A DNA stretch of 64,000 nt, taken from assembly GCA_024734555.1 (NCBI GenBank), contig JANPWX010000613.1:785918-849917 (forward strand). Reading direction: 5' to 3'. Of this stretch, positions 46,901 to 60,000 are shown piece after piece. The translations under genes and the position numbers were made by a program. The stretch's first letter is position 1. Every line of letters starts with the position of its first letter. The notes under the pieces were generated by a model that made no database searches, was not told the origin of the DNA, and was given only the letters and a program-made list of their open reading frames with translations. The DNA comes from Trochalopteron elliotii (taxonomy: Eukaryota; Chordata; Aves; Passeriformes; Leiothrichidae).

Positions 46901-49900
46901 GCAGCTTGGAGACGCCAATCTCACCCTGCTCTCACTGCAGGCTGCGTCAGAAAAGCTAATAATCATTAAGCTGCCATCTTTTATTTCTAATTATTTGTCT
47001 CCACAGCAGGGTTTCTCCAACCATCAAGCAAAAGGGAAGCAAGTCTCAAAGGCGTAACTGTTTTGAAGTGGGCTCACAGCTGCCACGGCATGAATGGCTC
47101 TCCAAGAACAGTAGCAACTGCTCTGCACGGCCCCAGGAGCTGGGAGGGAAAGCATCTCTGTTTAGGCTGGTTTTCAATGTCGGTTTTTAGGTCAACTAAA
47201 ACAGCTTTTCTTATGCAACAAAAAGCTCACTTGCTTTGGAGTTTTTGCTTTCATTTAATTAGATGGTAATTCAGAGGGCAGCGCTGCTATGCTGCACACC
47301 ACAATGAGAACTGTTTTCACTGCTTTACAAAGCAACAAAGTAAAAACACGGAGCTAAGCAGGCCCTAGAACTTGACACCACTTCAGAGACTGATGGTCTC
47401 TTCTGACAGGGTGGGACAAGTGAAAGAGATACTCTGCTGCCACATTTCCATAGAATCATGGAATCATTTAGGTCAGAAAAACCCTTCAAGATCAAAGAGT
47501 CTAACCATTAACCCACCACTAACCCTCATCTACACGGACTTTAAATGGGGAGTCCATCATTGCCCTAGGCAGCCTGTGCTAGTGCTTGATGACCTTTTGC
47601 ATGAAGAAGTTTTTCCCCTATCCAACTTAAACCTCCCCTGGCACAGCTTGAGGCCATTTCCTCTCCTCCTGTCCCTTGTTCCCTGACCGACCCTGCCGCG
47701 GCTGCCCCCTCCTGTCAAGGAATTGTGGAGAGACAGAAGGTCACCCCTGAGCCTCCTTTTCTCCAGGGTGAGCCACCCCAACTCCCCCACTTGTTCCTGC
47801 TGTTCCAGCCCCTTCTGCAGCTCTGTTCCTTCCCCTGGACATGCTCCATCTCCTCAATGTCTTGCTTGTTGTGAGGGCCCCAAAACTGAGCCCAGGATTC
47901 AAGGTTTGGCCTCACCAGTGACCAGTACAGGAGGACTGGCCTGGTCCTGCTGGCCACACCAGTGCTGGTACAGGCCACGTGTCATTTGCCTTCTTGCCCA
48001 CCTGGGCTCATGTTCAGACACTGTTGACCAACAGGAGAGGTTAAAGAAGAAAGTCTCACTGAAAGGTGCTGGAAACCTCATACCTTTGGGCTCTGTGTAA
48101 ACAAGAACTAAGGGGAGACCCAAACCCACAACACAACAAGCTGTGCAAGGGCTCTGGAAAGCAGTGCCCTTCTCCAGGTCACCTATGAATTCTGGGATAG
48201 AAAGAAGCAACATGCATAGTTAAAGATAACAGCACATGGCTTCCAGCATCACCAGTGCCACCCCATGGAAAGACAGAGGCCAAACGCAGCCCATGAACGG
48301 ACTGTGCACTTACCACCACAGGCACAGCTCTGAACAATTTTTCAGCAATGACCTCACCCTGGATTTCTTGACAGGCTTTAAAATAATGGCAACATATGTG
48401 AATCTCAGCTTGAAGGTCAAAAGCAAGACCCCCAACTCCTTTTGCATTTTCAGCATTTTCCTTCACAGTTTCTGCCCTGCAGCTACTCCTGGCTTCCCTT
48501 CATGGAAGCTGCTGGTGTGTTACTTTCAGGACTGATGCCTAACATTTACCAGGTCAGGAGAGATTATCTTACTAAAACTCCTATGCATTTTATGTTTACC
48601 TACGAGACAAGCTAGGCTTAAAGATGGAGAGGCAATCTGAGCCTTCTGCTTTCTCTGCTGGGAGAGGGTCAGGGCTGTCCCTGAGCCAGTGAAACTGTAT
48701 CACACCCCCTTTATCTTTGCTATCCCTTACAATGTACCACGTGGCTTTCTTTGTTTGCTGACAAGGATTGACACCAATTATTCAGCAAGCAGCAAATTTC
48801 ATGTCATATCAGGATCAAAATCTCCAAAGCCTGTACCAAGCAGGACCACCAAAATAGAGTTCTCTCCCCTCTGTGCGATACATGCAAGAAAACAGGCAAA
48901 AGTAACATGGAGACTGCTCTGGGGAGAGCAAACCAGAGATTGTCCAGGTTAGCAGCGTTTCCCAAGGGAGAAATTCACCCTTGACCAGAGACTTGCCATA
49001 CAGAGTTAGCCAGATGGGTGACTGTCCTGAGGGTCTGCTCAAGTACTGAGCAGGAGGAGTCTCTGGCCAAAGACCTGCTCCAGACTATCCTGGCACAGCT
49101 GCAGCTGCTGTGCTGATACAGCTTTGCCTCTCACTAACTCCTTCCAACCATCATGCAAGTGAGAACTTGTATCTTGCTCCACATTCGAGTTCACAGCAGT
49201 TTCTAGCAGTACCTTCCACACCAGGGAGTTTTATTCCACATTCAAATGGCTGCTGGGTGTTTGGTGGAGTTGGAGCTCAGCATTTCTGATGAAGGCAGGT
49301 TTTCCAGTTAATTAACAATCCTGCTTTTGGAGATTTGATAGCAAAGCTCATTCAGATCCGGAGGCAACTGCTCATCTTGCAAATATAGTGCTGACTTCTG
49401 AGTAAGAACAACAGATTTATGCTTGTATTTGATTCATCTCTCCTGCCCCACCACGAGGCATTGTGTAATGAATGTTGAGTTTAAGAATAAAGCAATCTGT
49501 TCCCAGCACCTTCCTCTGCTTTCCCTTCAAGTCTTTCATCAATGACTGGCAGCACATGGAACACCCAGGCACAGAGCAGAGCTGTTCTAAATGTGCTCAG
49601 CCCTTTCCCTTACTGGGAGAGGAGAGGGTGTTACTGGGGAAGAGGAGTGATGGAAAGGAAAGAGGAAAGCTTAGCAGGAGGATAGTTTGAATTTAAAAAA
49701 AGAAGAAAAGTAAATTTAAACTTACTGAAGTTTCCAGAGAACACAACCTCGATGCAAAAGCATCACTGCATCCAGAGAAACAGCTTCACTAAAGAGATCT
49801 CTTCCTTCCCTCCACCCTGAGTACACACACCTTGTCCTCAGAGGCTTTAATATACAAACACCACCTCAAAGCCAAGTTCATGCCAGGCACCAAACCTCTG

Positions 49901-50850
49901 CAGGGAAACCATCAGAATCCACCCCACCAGGGCAATTTTTCCCCCATGCAAAGCAGGCTCTTCATGAATGCAAACAGAAAACATCTGTGCCTGATGCTCT
50001 TCTCCAAGCTCAACACGCATTTCCCCTCCTCTCCTGCCAGAACGGCCTCAGGCTCCTCCCTGTGCCCTGCAAAGCCCCAAACACCCATGGTTTGCAAAGT
50101 GCAAGGTGGTCCAGTGCCATCAGAGAGCCCCTTTCACAACTATGGCACTGACTTGCCACTAACAGATGTCAGGAGACATCCTGGGAAGAACAGAAAGCAT
50201 TGCTTTCCATCGCAAAAATATTTTCCCTTCCATTTGCTCACTTGCTGGCACTTAGTGTGTTTTTATGCCCAGGTCAGTGCCCCACAGCCTAGGCTGGTAG
50301 GAAAAACTACTACTGGAGGCTTCTTCATATTACAAAATACGGCAATTTCCAGGCCAGCTACATGCTTTTCAATATCCAAAATCTTCATACGCAGACATGG
50401 ACAATAAATCATGCTGTTTGACAACAACCAATGTTTCAGAGTTTAAGACAGAATAAACAGGCTAGTTCATTATTTAAATAGCTCCGATCACTAAGTCAAA
50501 GCAACTTGTTTCAACCATTTCCACCCACTGATCTAACAAAGCAGATACTTACCCAGAGATGAGAGAGCCATGCCAACCACACAGGCGAGTCAGGAAAATC
50601 CATCCCGGGACAATGGATAGAAGAGAAAAGAGAAGAGACACTGGTTAAAAAGCAGTTCCAGCTGAACACGAAAAACCCTTGCACCCACCAGAAAAAACTC
50701 CTCGAGCCACAAAGCCAAGTGGTCACACTTGTACCCACATGAGCAAGGCAACAGAGCAAACTTCAGTATCTGACTCTTCCAGAAGTGAAGGTGGAACCTG
50801 ATGTTCACAGTCAGCCACTTCTTAGAAATGTAAACACCAAGTGGGGAAGA
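41000..50850. other. Upstream region without recognisable genes, part 1
   Basis: About 10 kb of mid-GC sequence beyond the likely EPB41 promoter. The only element I can name is the long CR1 fragment at 47448-48015. Open frames reach about 130 codons here but show no domain, no codon-phase continuity and no family resemblance. Confidence 0.6.
47448..48015 (-). mobile_element. CR1 LINE 3' fragment, about 570 bp
   Basis: Antisense copy starting ATAGAATCATGGAATCATTT, then GAAGAAGTTTTTCCCCTATC, CCCTTGTTCCCTGACCGACC and GAGGGCCCCAAAACTGAGCC, to the region ending GCCTTCTTGCCCACCTGGGC. It reaches the end of CR1 ORF2 but no intact coding frame remains. Confidence 0.93.
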
Positions 50851-50869
50851 GAAAAAAACCCAAAAACAT

Positions 50870-51170
50870 CAGCTCGGCATTACCTAACGCTGATAATACA
50901 GTGAACAGTGACGCAGGCACCCCTTGCCTGCCAGCCTCCCGGGAGTGCCGCCTCCCGGGCCGGCCCCACGGCACACGCCGGGCTCTGCCGAGCTCCGGGC
51001 ACAGCCGGGCTGCAGGAGCAGCGGGCTCCGTGGGAGCTGCGGGCTGGCCCCGTGCACTTCTGCGTCCGTCCAGTTCCTCCGGACTTACACAACTTCTCGT
51101 GCAAACTGCTGGAGGGCTGGACACAGTCCAGCGCCACCGGCCCCGGCTCCACAGGGCTCCAAGTGAGCCC
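50870..51170 (-). promoter_or_regulatory. Small GC/CpG-rich patch with minus-strand donor; possible alternative first exon
   Basis: A 300-base CpG-enriched patch stands out from A/T-richer flanks. The minus strand has GTTGT then GTAAGTCCGG (GT at 51088-51087), so an exon ending at 51089 is possible. EPB41 is known in mammals to use several far-upstream first exons, which makes this a candidate, but nothing ties it to EPB41 beyond strand and position. Confidence 0.3.
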
Positions 51171-54100
51171 TCTAGTGGGCTTCAAAAATTCCACAAAACA
51201 CCAAGAGCCTTAATTTAATTAACACTCGGCCAGAGGCCTCTAAACCCTAATCCTCCCAACAAAAGGATCATTAACTAAATGAAGAGATTCAAGAGAGCAA
51301 CGGTGCTCCCAGCTGCGGCAAGGCTGGCTGTGTGCTCCGGTGGGCACACACCAGGGCCTGAAAGTCAGCCAGATCCTCAGCCCATACAACAGCCCCACTG
51401 AAGGTACAGAGACTTGCCTCACATGAGCACACAGTCGAGCACTCGTGGCACAACTCTGGCATGATGCTGGACTCAACATTCATCCTGGATCATGGAATGG
51501 TTTGTGTTGGAAGGGACCTTAAAACTCATCTCATTCCAACCCACTGCCACAGGCAGGGACACCAGGTGGAGAGAAGGGCACAAGCCCATACCCATCCTTT
51601 GGGATACACCATGATGCCAACTGTCCCAGTGCCATCAACTCCATCAAGACTGAAAACCCAAACTACTGAACCAGGAGAGGAGCTGGAACACCATTTGTTT
51701 TTTAAGTGTTATTATCCAACCTGGATGCAGGTAGAGAGCAGCTCTCCTTTCAAGAGGCAGCCTCAGTCCCTCAGCTGAAGGCTGGAAAAACACCTCCATC
51801 TTGCCCAGCCCTGCCAGCATGAACAGCAGGAAGGGCTTTCCTCACCAACGAGCTAGGGTGTACCTTGGCAGAAGAATTCACAGTATGCAGGGTGTAGTCA
51901 GGGAACAGCCTTCACAGTCAAAGGTTCCCAGCCCACGTACCTCACCCCAACATGACTGGGATGGAGATCTTGCCCTTTGCAAGTGGCTTTCTTGGAAAGT
52001 CACCTCCAGCTTCCAAGCTACACAGAGAATGCAGAGCAGCTGTGAGGAGCACATCCATGAGACAGCTCATTAGCGTGGTGAACAGGAGCAGAAGAGCTTA
52101 ATTACAGGACAGGAATCATTCCCTCTGGGTTTGAATGCCAGCAGCAGCCTCAGTAGGGCTGTGCTGCCCCAAAGGACAAGCGTTCCTCAAAAGCACCCAC
52201 ACCCAATGTCACCTCTGCCTGTGGTGAGTGGGATCCCAGCTGGGGCTATAAACAGTCTGCAGAGCCTCAGGCTCCAAACGTGAGGAAGCAAAATGAGGAA
52301 GAACTCAGGTGTTGCTTGCAGAAAAAACTTCTCTGCCAGCAGCAGCCTGCACAGGTCTGGAGATACTAGTGCAGCTCACCTATTGGCACTGGTCCCTTGA
52401 TTTTGGTGCTATGTGTGAGAACCCCAGTCTCCAAAGCAGCTTTTGAGGATCAAATTGAGTCTCAGGACAGAGACAGCAGTCACTGCTGGTGGGACACACC
52501 CCAGAGGCGGCCACAACCTGGGCAGGGTTTTTGGGATGGCCAGGAGATGCTTTAGAGTACTCTCTTTCCTCAGACCAACACAGCCTTCCCTGGAAGCTCA
52601 GCCCCCTAGGGTGCCAGTCAAACCAGTCACAGACCCTCCATGTTTGAGACTGAATGCTGGACAGTATTTGCAGAGGTTTCCATTTTTAGTCTTTGCCCCT
52701 GTCTCCTCCCTGCATCTCCTCAGGATGTGCCTCCAGGACAGAGTCGACACGTCTATACCTTCTTGCCCAAAGATGCAGCAACAACTGCTCCCAGAGCTAA
52801 TGAGGCTGTCTGGCTCTGACCCAGGGCAGTTTTCGGCATACACAGAATAAGCAGTCCTCTCTATGTTCACCTCCTGGGAAAACCTGAAGAGCTCCCATCT
52901 CCCCAGCCTGGGAAAGAACACAGATGGTCACAGAGATTAAAGCACACAGAGAATTAACCACCCTATGCAAATGAGCTTCTTCATCCAGCCCAGCACTGCC
53001 AGGCGGTTCAATGTCCAGCACTTGGATGTGATCATTGTGGCTTGCTGAGCTCCAATAATAGCCTCGTACTGACCAGGACAGGGGCCAGGAAGCTGAGCAG
53101 GATGAAGACAGTTTGCAGGGAAGGCAGGATGCAAACTGCTGGAGCCAGGCAGCTGCTGAAATCATATTCACGTCATGCTACAGCAGAAGAAAAAGCAGCA
53201 GCACCAGAAACAACTCTGGTCAGCAGCACAGATGAATTCTGCACTTGGATAACTTGTATGTTCTCAATCAAAGGCAGCTTGGATGGAGCAGGCAGTGCTG
53301 CAACCACAATGTGAGGAGCCATCTGCGACTCTGGACACTTCTCACACAGCAACAGGTGCCCATGGGATGGCAGAAGAAAACCCATACCAGCTCCTGTTGC
53401 CTTTCCTAGAAGGCTGAAGTTTTGGCACCCAGCTGAGGCATGGGATCTGTCAGCATAGCACACTGGGATAGGGTCACATAACCTTCCCAAGAAAGGCAGG
53501 GTTTCTCCAGGCTACCCCCGTGGGAGGAGCTGCACCTCAAACCCACCAGCAATAGGTTTAAATCTTATTTCATTTTTACTTAAAACCATTTTACTTTATT
53601 TTAACACTTAAAAAAAACTTCCAGCAGGCATGGACATCTTGCTCAGCCAGTGCCCAGCTGCCAGGGGATCCTTAAGGCCAAGTTTCAGGCCATGCCATGA
53701 TGCAGATGACAGCGTTTGCTATTAAAAGCCTCCACTGTGCACCCAAGGAAATTCTCAAGCAGTGCTGACCCCGTCTGCAAGCCTGTGAGTCTTTGAGCAG
53801 CCACGGATTGGCTGAGGCCAATGCTGGCCATATGGGAGAGGTTCACCTCCACGTCAGACACAGCACCTCCAGCACGACATCAACACAGACGCACAAAGTC
53901 ACGTTACAGCTCAACGTGGCTCCGTGCCGGGCTAACATCTGCCCTCCTTTGCTCCCACACTCAGCGCTGGAGTTCACCCGAAGGCAGGGAGGCAACTCAT
54001 GCTGTCCTGTCGGATACATACCCTCAGCAGAGACAAAGAGCTCCCCTCAAGTTCTGAAGTGCCCACAAGCATCTTCAAGAGGTTTTGGAGAGTAAATATA

Positions 54101-57100
54101 GAAATACAAGCCCTTGGACAGCTAGTACTATCCAGTGAGCACCTAAACCACTGCAGCAGTCAGAGGGATCAGGTCACAGAGGTCACATACAGCATGATAT
54201 ACAGCTGCCTTTACACCCTGGTGATGCTTTGAGGATCAGTCCACCCCATTCCCCGCCGCAATGCTGACATCAGTGCCAACACCGAGTTTTCCAGGCCCTA
54301 AAGCTCAGAGCTTCCCCATAGCTGCCCTGCACTGCCTTGTTAGCAACACCTACCAGACTGCTGTAATGCAGTCAACTCTGAAGACTCCCAGCACATGCCA
54401 AGCCTCACATCCTCTCCTTAAATCCAGCTCTGGTCAACTGCGGCCAGATGTAATTACCTACATGAAAGGCACTCCAAGCTGCCTCTAATAAGAGGATGTA
54501 GTCATGCCATCAGGCTGGGGTTCCTCTTCCTCTGCTGCTTTCCAGGGCTTAAAAACTTGCCTCACACTAAGTGGACCAGCAAGAACTTCACCTCCTTCCT
54601 TGTTACAAAATCTGCCTTTCCCAGGCATGGAAGGAAAAGTCAGGTTTCCCAGTCATCAATTCACAAATGAACGGAGAACATTTTAACAGGATTTGTTCAT
54701 TTAATTGAATGAAGCACACAGGGGCTTTATTTGTGTTGCAAAGGGCTTTGAGGTGAGCAAGTGGAGGAGCAAGGGCAAGCCCCATGCCCCAAAATGCTTC
54801 TCAGGGGCCAGGAAACATGTCCAGGTTGAGCCCACAGCCTTACACAGGCCGGGATGGGCCTGGGGTGGCTCCCACAGCCTCAGCATCCTCCCAGAGGGGT
54901 TCCCAGCTGCCCCAAATCACCAGGAAGTCACCACCAGGGTTGACACAGAACAGCAAGACACTCCAAGTTCCCATCAAGCCTCTTCTCCTAAAATCTGCCA
55001 ATGAGCAGTTTTGGAGCCTTCCCGGAGCCTCAGGGTTCAACTTGAGGGGGTTGAGACAGCAAAAAGCTGTTCCAACACAGCATTTGTGCCCCAATACAGA
55101 CTCCAAGCTGAGAGCCCAGATGGTGGTTGTGTGAGCCCTGCCCATGGCACCCTGTCCTCATCTGGTAGTCCAGGCTTTTCTCTCGGGGCATCAGAAGGGG
55201 ACTAGACACAAACCATACTAATTGGATAGACAGAGAGTCCTGCAGCCCTACAAACTGCGAGCAGCTGCTCAGAACCTCTTGTGAACTACAAAAATAGTTT
55301 CATCTACAGATCAGGGATTAAACGCCACAAACACCCTTTTCTTCCCTCTGTGCAAAGAGCATTTTCTCCCACTACAGTCCCAAAACAAAATCCAGCCTCG
55401 CAGATCAAACCAGGAAATTTAGCAAACTTTGAGCATGAACAATAGCAGGAGGATTTTCCAGACCTTCAAGCTTGTTTGGCAAGTCCCAGATTATGTAAAG
55501 CGCTGCTCTGCCATTGTCAGGGAAGCCGTGCCCTGTGCCAGAGCCAGCTGGCACCACATTGCCCACCCATCACTGCCCGGACCCAGCAAAGGCAGCAGGC
55601 CTTGTGCAACACTGCAAACTCCTTCCCAGGCACTTCCACTGCAGTAGCCATTGCCTTTCATTTTACACTCCATTTTTTTGTGATTAATCATCTTCCTAGT
55701 GTCCCAGTTTTCCAGCCCATCCTGCCCAGGTGTTTGGTGGCCTGGATGAAGAGTATCCTTTGTGTCTACAGGGTGGCTTTACCATGGCTGTGCCCAAAGG
55801 TGAAGGATCCCTTCCATGGTTTAACTAATCCTTGGCTTTTCTGCCAGCTGGGCCATGCCAGAGGGCTGAAGTGCTTATCGCCATGCACACATCCTTTGGG
55901 AAAACAATATGAAAGCTTGAACTCATTCCACATTCAGCACCCAGCTGGAAAAGACCCTGAGGGAAAGCAGGACAGTAGCCAGCATCCCTGGTACCGGCTC
56001 CACACATGATCCATGTCCCCTGGCAATGGCCTCACACATGGTCCCGGTGCATTTACCTAATTAAGACTTAATGAAGTAGGGAGATCTATTGTGGGCCTGG
56101 CAGGAGAGCAGATGTGCCCCCTGAACCCGGCCACTGCCAAGGAAAGTGCACTGCTGTCTCCAAGGTGAATCAGCAAAAGCTCAGGCCAGGATGCTCAGCC
56201 CTGCAAATTCCACACCTCTGCTTTCTCAGAGCACAGACAGAAAATGATTTCTCTGGTCATCAGCAGCCTCTAGTGGGGAGACATGGACAGCTGTGGTGGC
56301 TGCTCCAGTCAGACCCCAGAGCCCCAGCCAGCCCACCCTGGCTGTTCTCACCAGCTCAGAAAGGGATGGCATGACAAAGTCCCAATGTCATGGTATGAGG
56401 GACCCGAACCACCACGGCCTCATTGGGATAACCACTGTGTGAGACTGCTCAACCCCTGGGTGCTGGTCCCAGCCTAAATAGGGACAACCAACTGCAGCCC
56501 CTCCTGGTGAATCCCCTCTCAGAGCTCACACAAATCACTGCATGAAGCAAAACTCATAAAAAGGACAACCAAGACATGCCCCTCCTTCCTGGGCAGCTCA
56601 CTGAGAAACACCTCCATGCTAATCATGGGCAAGTCTGCCCTCTTCCCAAATCACACCTCCAAACCGCAGCATCCAGCATGACCAAGAGCTAATTATGACC
56701 CTAAACTTCCAGCTACCACAGCCTCGAGCCGAGCCTCTTCCTGGCAGCTGTGAACACAAAGGTGAAACACTGCTGAGCTGAGATAGGACAATTCCTGCCC
56801 TCTGGGACAGGGACCACCTGCAGCCTGCTTCACCCTCCAGGGAATAGCTGGGGAGGGAGCTCAGAAAAACCTTGCTATATATTAAATCAGTGACATAACT
56901 TCAAAGTGCCCTCCTCGGGAAACAGCTGATGTTTTGCCTTTTCTCTGAGAGATCCTCTCCTTGCCATTGGCTCTGAAAGGACTGTGCCACCCTGGGGGGA
57001 TGCGCGGTGCAGAGCAATGCGGCTGCAGGCAATTCCAGCAGCTGCCAGGCTGCGTGTCAGGAAGAGGGAGCCTCATCCAGCAGCACCGCTGCAGATGAGA

Positions 57101-58020
57101 AGGCACTTTCTCTCCTCAGCAGGTTTCGGGCCCTCTTGAAAGGCCTGAAGTTTCTCCTAAGCATGAGGAAAAGTGAAATCAAGGGACAGGAGAGCCCCAC
57201 AGTCACAGAATATGTTGAACACCATCGTAGGAAGCAGTCTTTTTGCTGCTGCTGACTCGCTGCTATCATCACTGCAGGCAGAAGCAGCATGTGCCCCACT
57301 TTGTCAGAGAAACTGAGGGGCTGTCAGCACCATGAGCTGGATGAGACCCACGTCTGCACAGGCCCTGTACTCCTGGGGGGTTGCAAATTGTTCCACAAGT
57401 TTCAGCTGCCTCCTCTCAGAGACCAACACGGTGCAGGAGCATCACCACATGCACGGTGGCCATGAGCAGGGCAATGGCTCAGAGGAAGGATTAAGCCAAA
57501 CGTGGAACTTCGGATCCATGTCACCCCAACTCCGGTGCAAGTTACTCCCACGGAGTAACTGGATTACTCTGGCAGAAAGAGGACACAAAAGAGATCTGAC
57601 TCTGGCTCTCTCCTATAGCTGCATCTGTGCTTCCACTAAGCCTCAGGAAGGGAGCACAGGGATGGGAACGTTCTGGGATGCACCTTGCAAGAACCCAACT
57701 TGCTCCCGTGCCCCAGGGCAACTTCTCTCCCACGAGGCAGCAGAAACTCCCTGCACCACCAGCCTTTCCCATGCTGGCCATTTGCTCTGGCTCAGCTGTT
57801 CCCGGTGCTGGGCAGTGGCAGAGCACGTGTGACATGTGACAGTGTCGGGGGCCAGCGGTGCACCCCGAACCTCGGGCCTGCACACCTGGCACAGCCTGAC
57901 CTCATGCAGGGCACGTGTGACTGACATCAGCACCCGTACTGTCCGACCCCTGGCTCAGCCTCACAGCCCCACCGAAGCCCCACCACAGCCCCTCACACAA
58001 ACCACAGACCAAGCAGTTTC
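51171..58020. other. Upstream region without recognisable genes, part 2
   Basis: About 6.9 kb. It holds one short CR1 tail (51487-51563). Open frames reach 191 codons nearby but have no recognisable domains. GC content rises towards the right end. Confidence 0.6.
51487..51563 (-). mobile_element. CR1 LINE 3' tail
   Basis: GATCATGGAATGGTTTGTGT, then GGAAGGGACCTTAAAACTCA, antisense and short. It lies next to the GC-rich patch at 50.9-51.2 kb. Confidence 0.9.
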
Positions 58021-58024
58021 CCCC

Positions 58025-58565
58025 ATGCAGGAGCCTCGGCGTAAGTCAATGCTCGGGCGAGGAGGCGGCTGCCGGCAGCGCCGAGCCAAGGCACACCCCT
58101 CCATTGCAACACAGCCCTCAAGAGAGTGGCTGTCCCCTGCCACCCCACCAGCCGCTCGGACCCCGCCAAGGAGCGGGGAAGGCAGACGCCACCGGCACAG
58201 CCAACGGCAGGGACTAACGAGCAGGTTCACCAGCCTCTCGTCCCACCACGACTGCAGGAGGGCGAAATTCAGGAGAGGAAGAGATTGCAGGAACCGCCGG
58301 GCACGCCCCACACGCCTCTGGTTGCAACATCAGCGCAAAGAGTCCCCGTCGAGGAGGGGATGTGAAGACATCGACCCGCCCACGGGCATGGGGAAGTCGA
58401 TGAGAGGTTTCAGCGCGGCCCCGACCGGCGCCGGGACACGGATAGACGGCAGGAGCGGCCCCCGCCGCCCCGCAGTTCGGCCACTGCCGCCGGTTTTGGG
58501 AACCGTCCCGGCAGGCGCAGACGGGATCTCGGGGAGAGATCGCGGCCGCCCCGAAGCCACAGGCT
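58025..58565. promoter_or_regulatory. CpG island, gene unknown
   Basis: CpG-dense sequence with a plus-strand consensus donor (GGC then GTAAGTCA at 58041). Overlapping open frames of 241-243 codons on opposite strands are expected from the base composition and resemble no protein I know. It could be a distal promoter of EPB41 or of an unrecognised non-coding transcript. Confidence 0.35.
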
Positions 58566-58936
58566 GAACTGCTGCATCTCGGGCACAGTCCCAGCAACAC
58601 CGAATGCTCTAAGAACCAGAGCTGGACCCAGATAGCAAAGCGGGAGCTGCCACCTTTCAGGAAGGGACACCAGTGCTGCTGCCGTGACTGTGGGGTGCAG
58701 GGGGGACCCCACTCCCCGAGGCTGCACCTGCCTTTTCCACTCCACTGCACCAGTGGAAACAACAGTCCGGGGGTGGGGGGGGAACATCCGAGTCCCAGGG
58801 TTAGCACTCCCCGTGAGGCAGGGCTCCATCCACCTCCTCTAAGCATGAATCTATTGTGGGTGGGTCTCCACCCCACATCCTCCCCTGAAGCCCCACTCAG
58901 AGTCTCTGGGACAGCCCTAGTGCACCCCATTCTCCT

Positions 58937-59425
58937 CACACCCAGCCTGACCTACTGGCGATCCCCCCACTCCAGAGCACCTCAGTTCCTTTCTGCCCCA
59001 CAGGCTTCCTGACAGCGCTGCAGGTGCTCCCCTAGTCTTTCCCAGCCCTTGAACATCCCCCATTTCTCCATAACCCTCTGCTCCACACCTCAGTCACCGT
59101 GGATCCTCCACACCCAGACTGACACCCCCACCCCCTCAAACCCTTAAACACCCTAAAACACCTCACATCCAGCTTGACCTCTACGGGTGCCCCTGGTTCC
59201 CGCAGCCCCAGATCGTCCCATATTCAGCCTGACCCCACCGAAGACTCCCTGCTTCACAGCACCCCATGTCCCCTGGCAACCCCTCCACTCCATAACCAGT
59301 CTGAGCCCCCATGTGCCCCCACAGCACCACAACTCTTCCTGTAACTCCGCAGCCCATGACCAGACTTACCCCCTACGGGTCCCTCTCGGGAGCCCCAAAT
59401 CCTCCAGAACCTGCTTGACCCCTAT
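58937..59425. repeat. Degenerate C-rich repeat running into the gap
   Basis: A motif of the form CA-CCAGnnTGACC recurs at about 58937, 59108, 59164, 59221, 59291, 59353 and 59406. Spacing is mostly 51-75 bases, with one longer interval of about 170. Between motifs it is strongly C-rich on the plus strand, and a shared CTACGGGT segment occurs after two of the copies. It looks like an old minisatellite whose remainder probably lies in the gap. Confidence 0.55.
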
Positions 59426-59771
59426 NNNNNNNNNNNNNNNNNNNNNNNNNNNNNNNNNNNNNNNNNNNNNNNNNNNNNNNNNNNNNNNNNNNNNNNNNNN
59501 NNNNNNNNNNNNNNNNNNNNNNNNNNNNNNNNNNNNNNNNNNNNNNNNNNNNNNNNNNNNNNNNNNNNNNNNNNNNNNNNNNNNNNNNNNNNNNNNNNNN
59601 NNNNNNNNNNNNNNNNNNNNNNNNNNNNNNNNNNNNNNNNNNNNNNNNNNNNNNNNNNNNNNNNNNNNNNNNNNNNNNNNNNNNNNNNNNNNNNNNNNNN
59701 NNNNNNNNNNNNNNNNNNNNNNNNNNNNNNNNNNNNNNNNNNNNNNNNNNNNNNNNNNNNNNNNNNNNNNN
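59426..59771. other. Assembly gap (346 N)
   Basis: A run of unresolved bases between a C-rich repeat and a GC-box-rich promoter-like segment. Open frames drawn through it are meaningless. Confidence 0.99.
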
Positions 59772-60000
59772 TCGGGCTCACGCCGTGCACCGGCGGCCCC
59801 GCCCCCTTTGACGCCACCACGCGGGCCCCGCCCCCTTTTGACCGCGCCCACTGGCTGCCGCCCCCGCCCGTCAGCGCGCGGAGGGGGCGGGGGCAGCGCG
59901 CGCCGCTGCAGTGGGCGGGCCTCATGTGTGACGTCAAAGAGGGCGGGGCCAGGATATTTCTTCCTGACCCCCGTGACGTCATAGGCCCAAATAAGGAGAA
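59772..60000. promoter_or_regulatory. Promoter-like segment: GC boxes, two CRE sites, one CArG box
   Basis: Right after the gap come several GC boxes (GGGGCGGGG and complements), then TGACGTCA at 59929-59936 and again at 59974-59981, then CCAAATAAGG at 59987-59996. These are a perfect CREB/ATF palindrome twice, 45 bases apart, and a perfect SRF-binding CArG box. Such a set is typical of growth-factor-inducible (immediate-early) promoters. Which gene it serves is unknown: to the left lie the gap and a minus-strand donor at 59370/59369, to the right an uncertain GC-rich stretch. Confidence 0.6.

Noticed and set aside
49832..50407. 191-codon plus-strand frame
   Set aside because: No recognisable domain or signal; length is within what chance gives over 64 kb.
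57007..57255. 82-codon plus-strand frame with a basic, leucine-rich middle
   Set aside because: It looked gene-like at first, but I know no similar protein, the opposite strand is equally open, and no splice or promoter context supports it.
57836..58939. Overlapping 241-243-codon frames on opposite strands
   Set aside because: GC-rich sequence suppresses stop codons. There is no family resemblance, and both strands are open equally.
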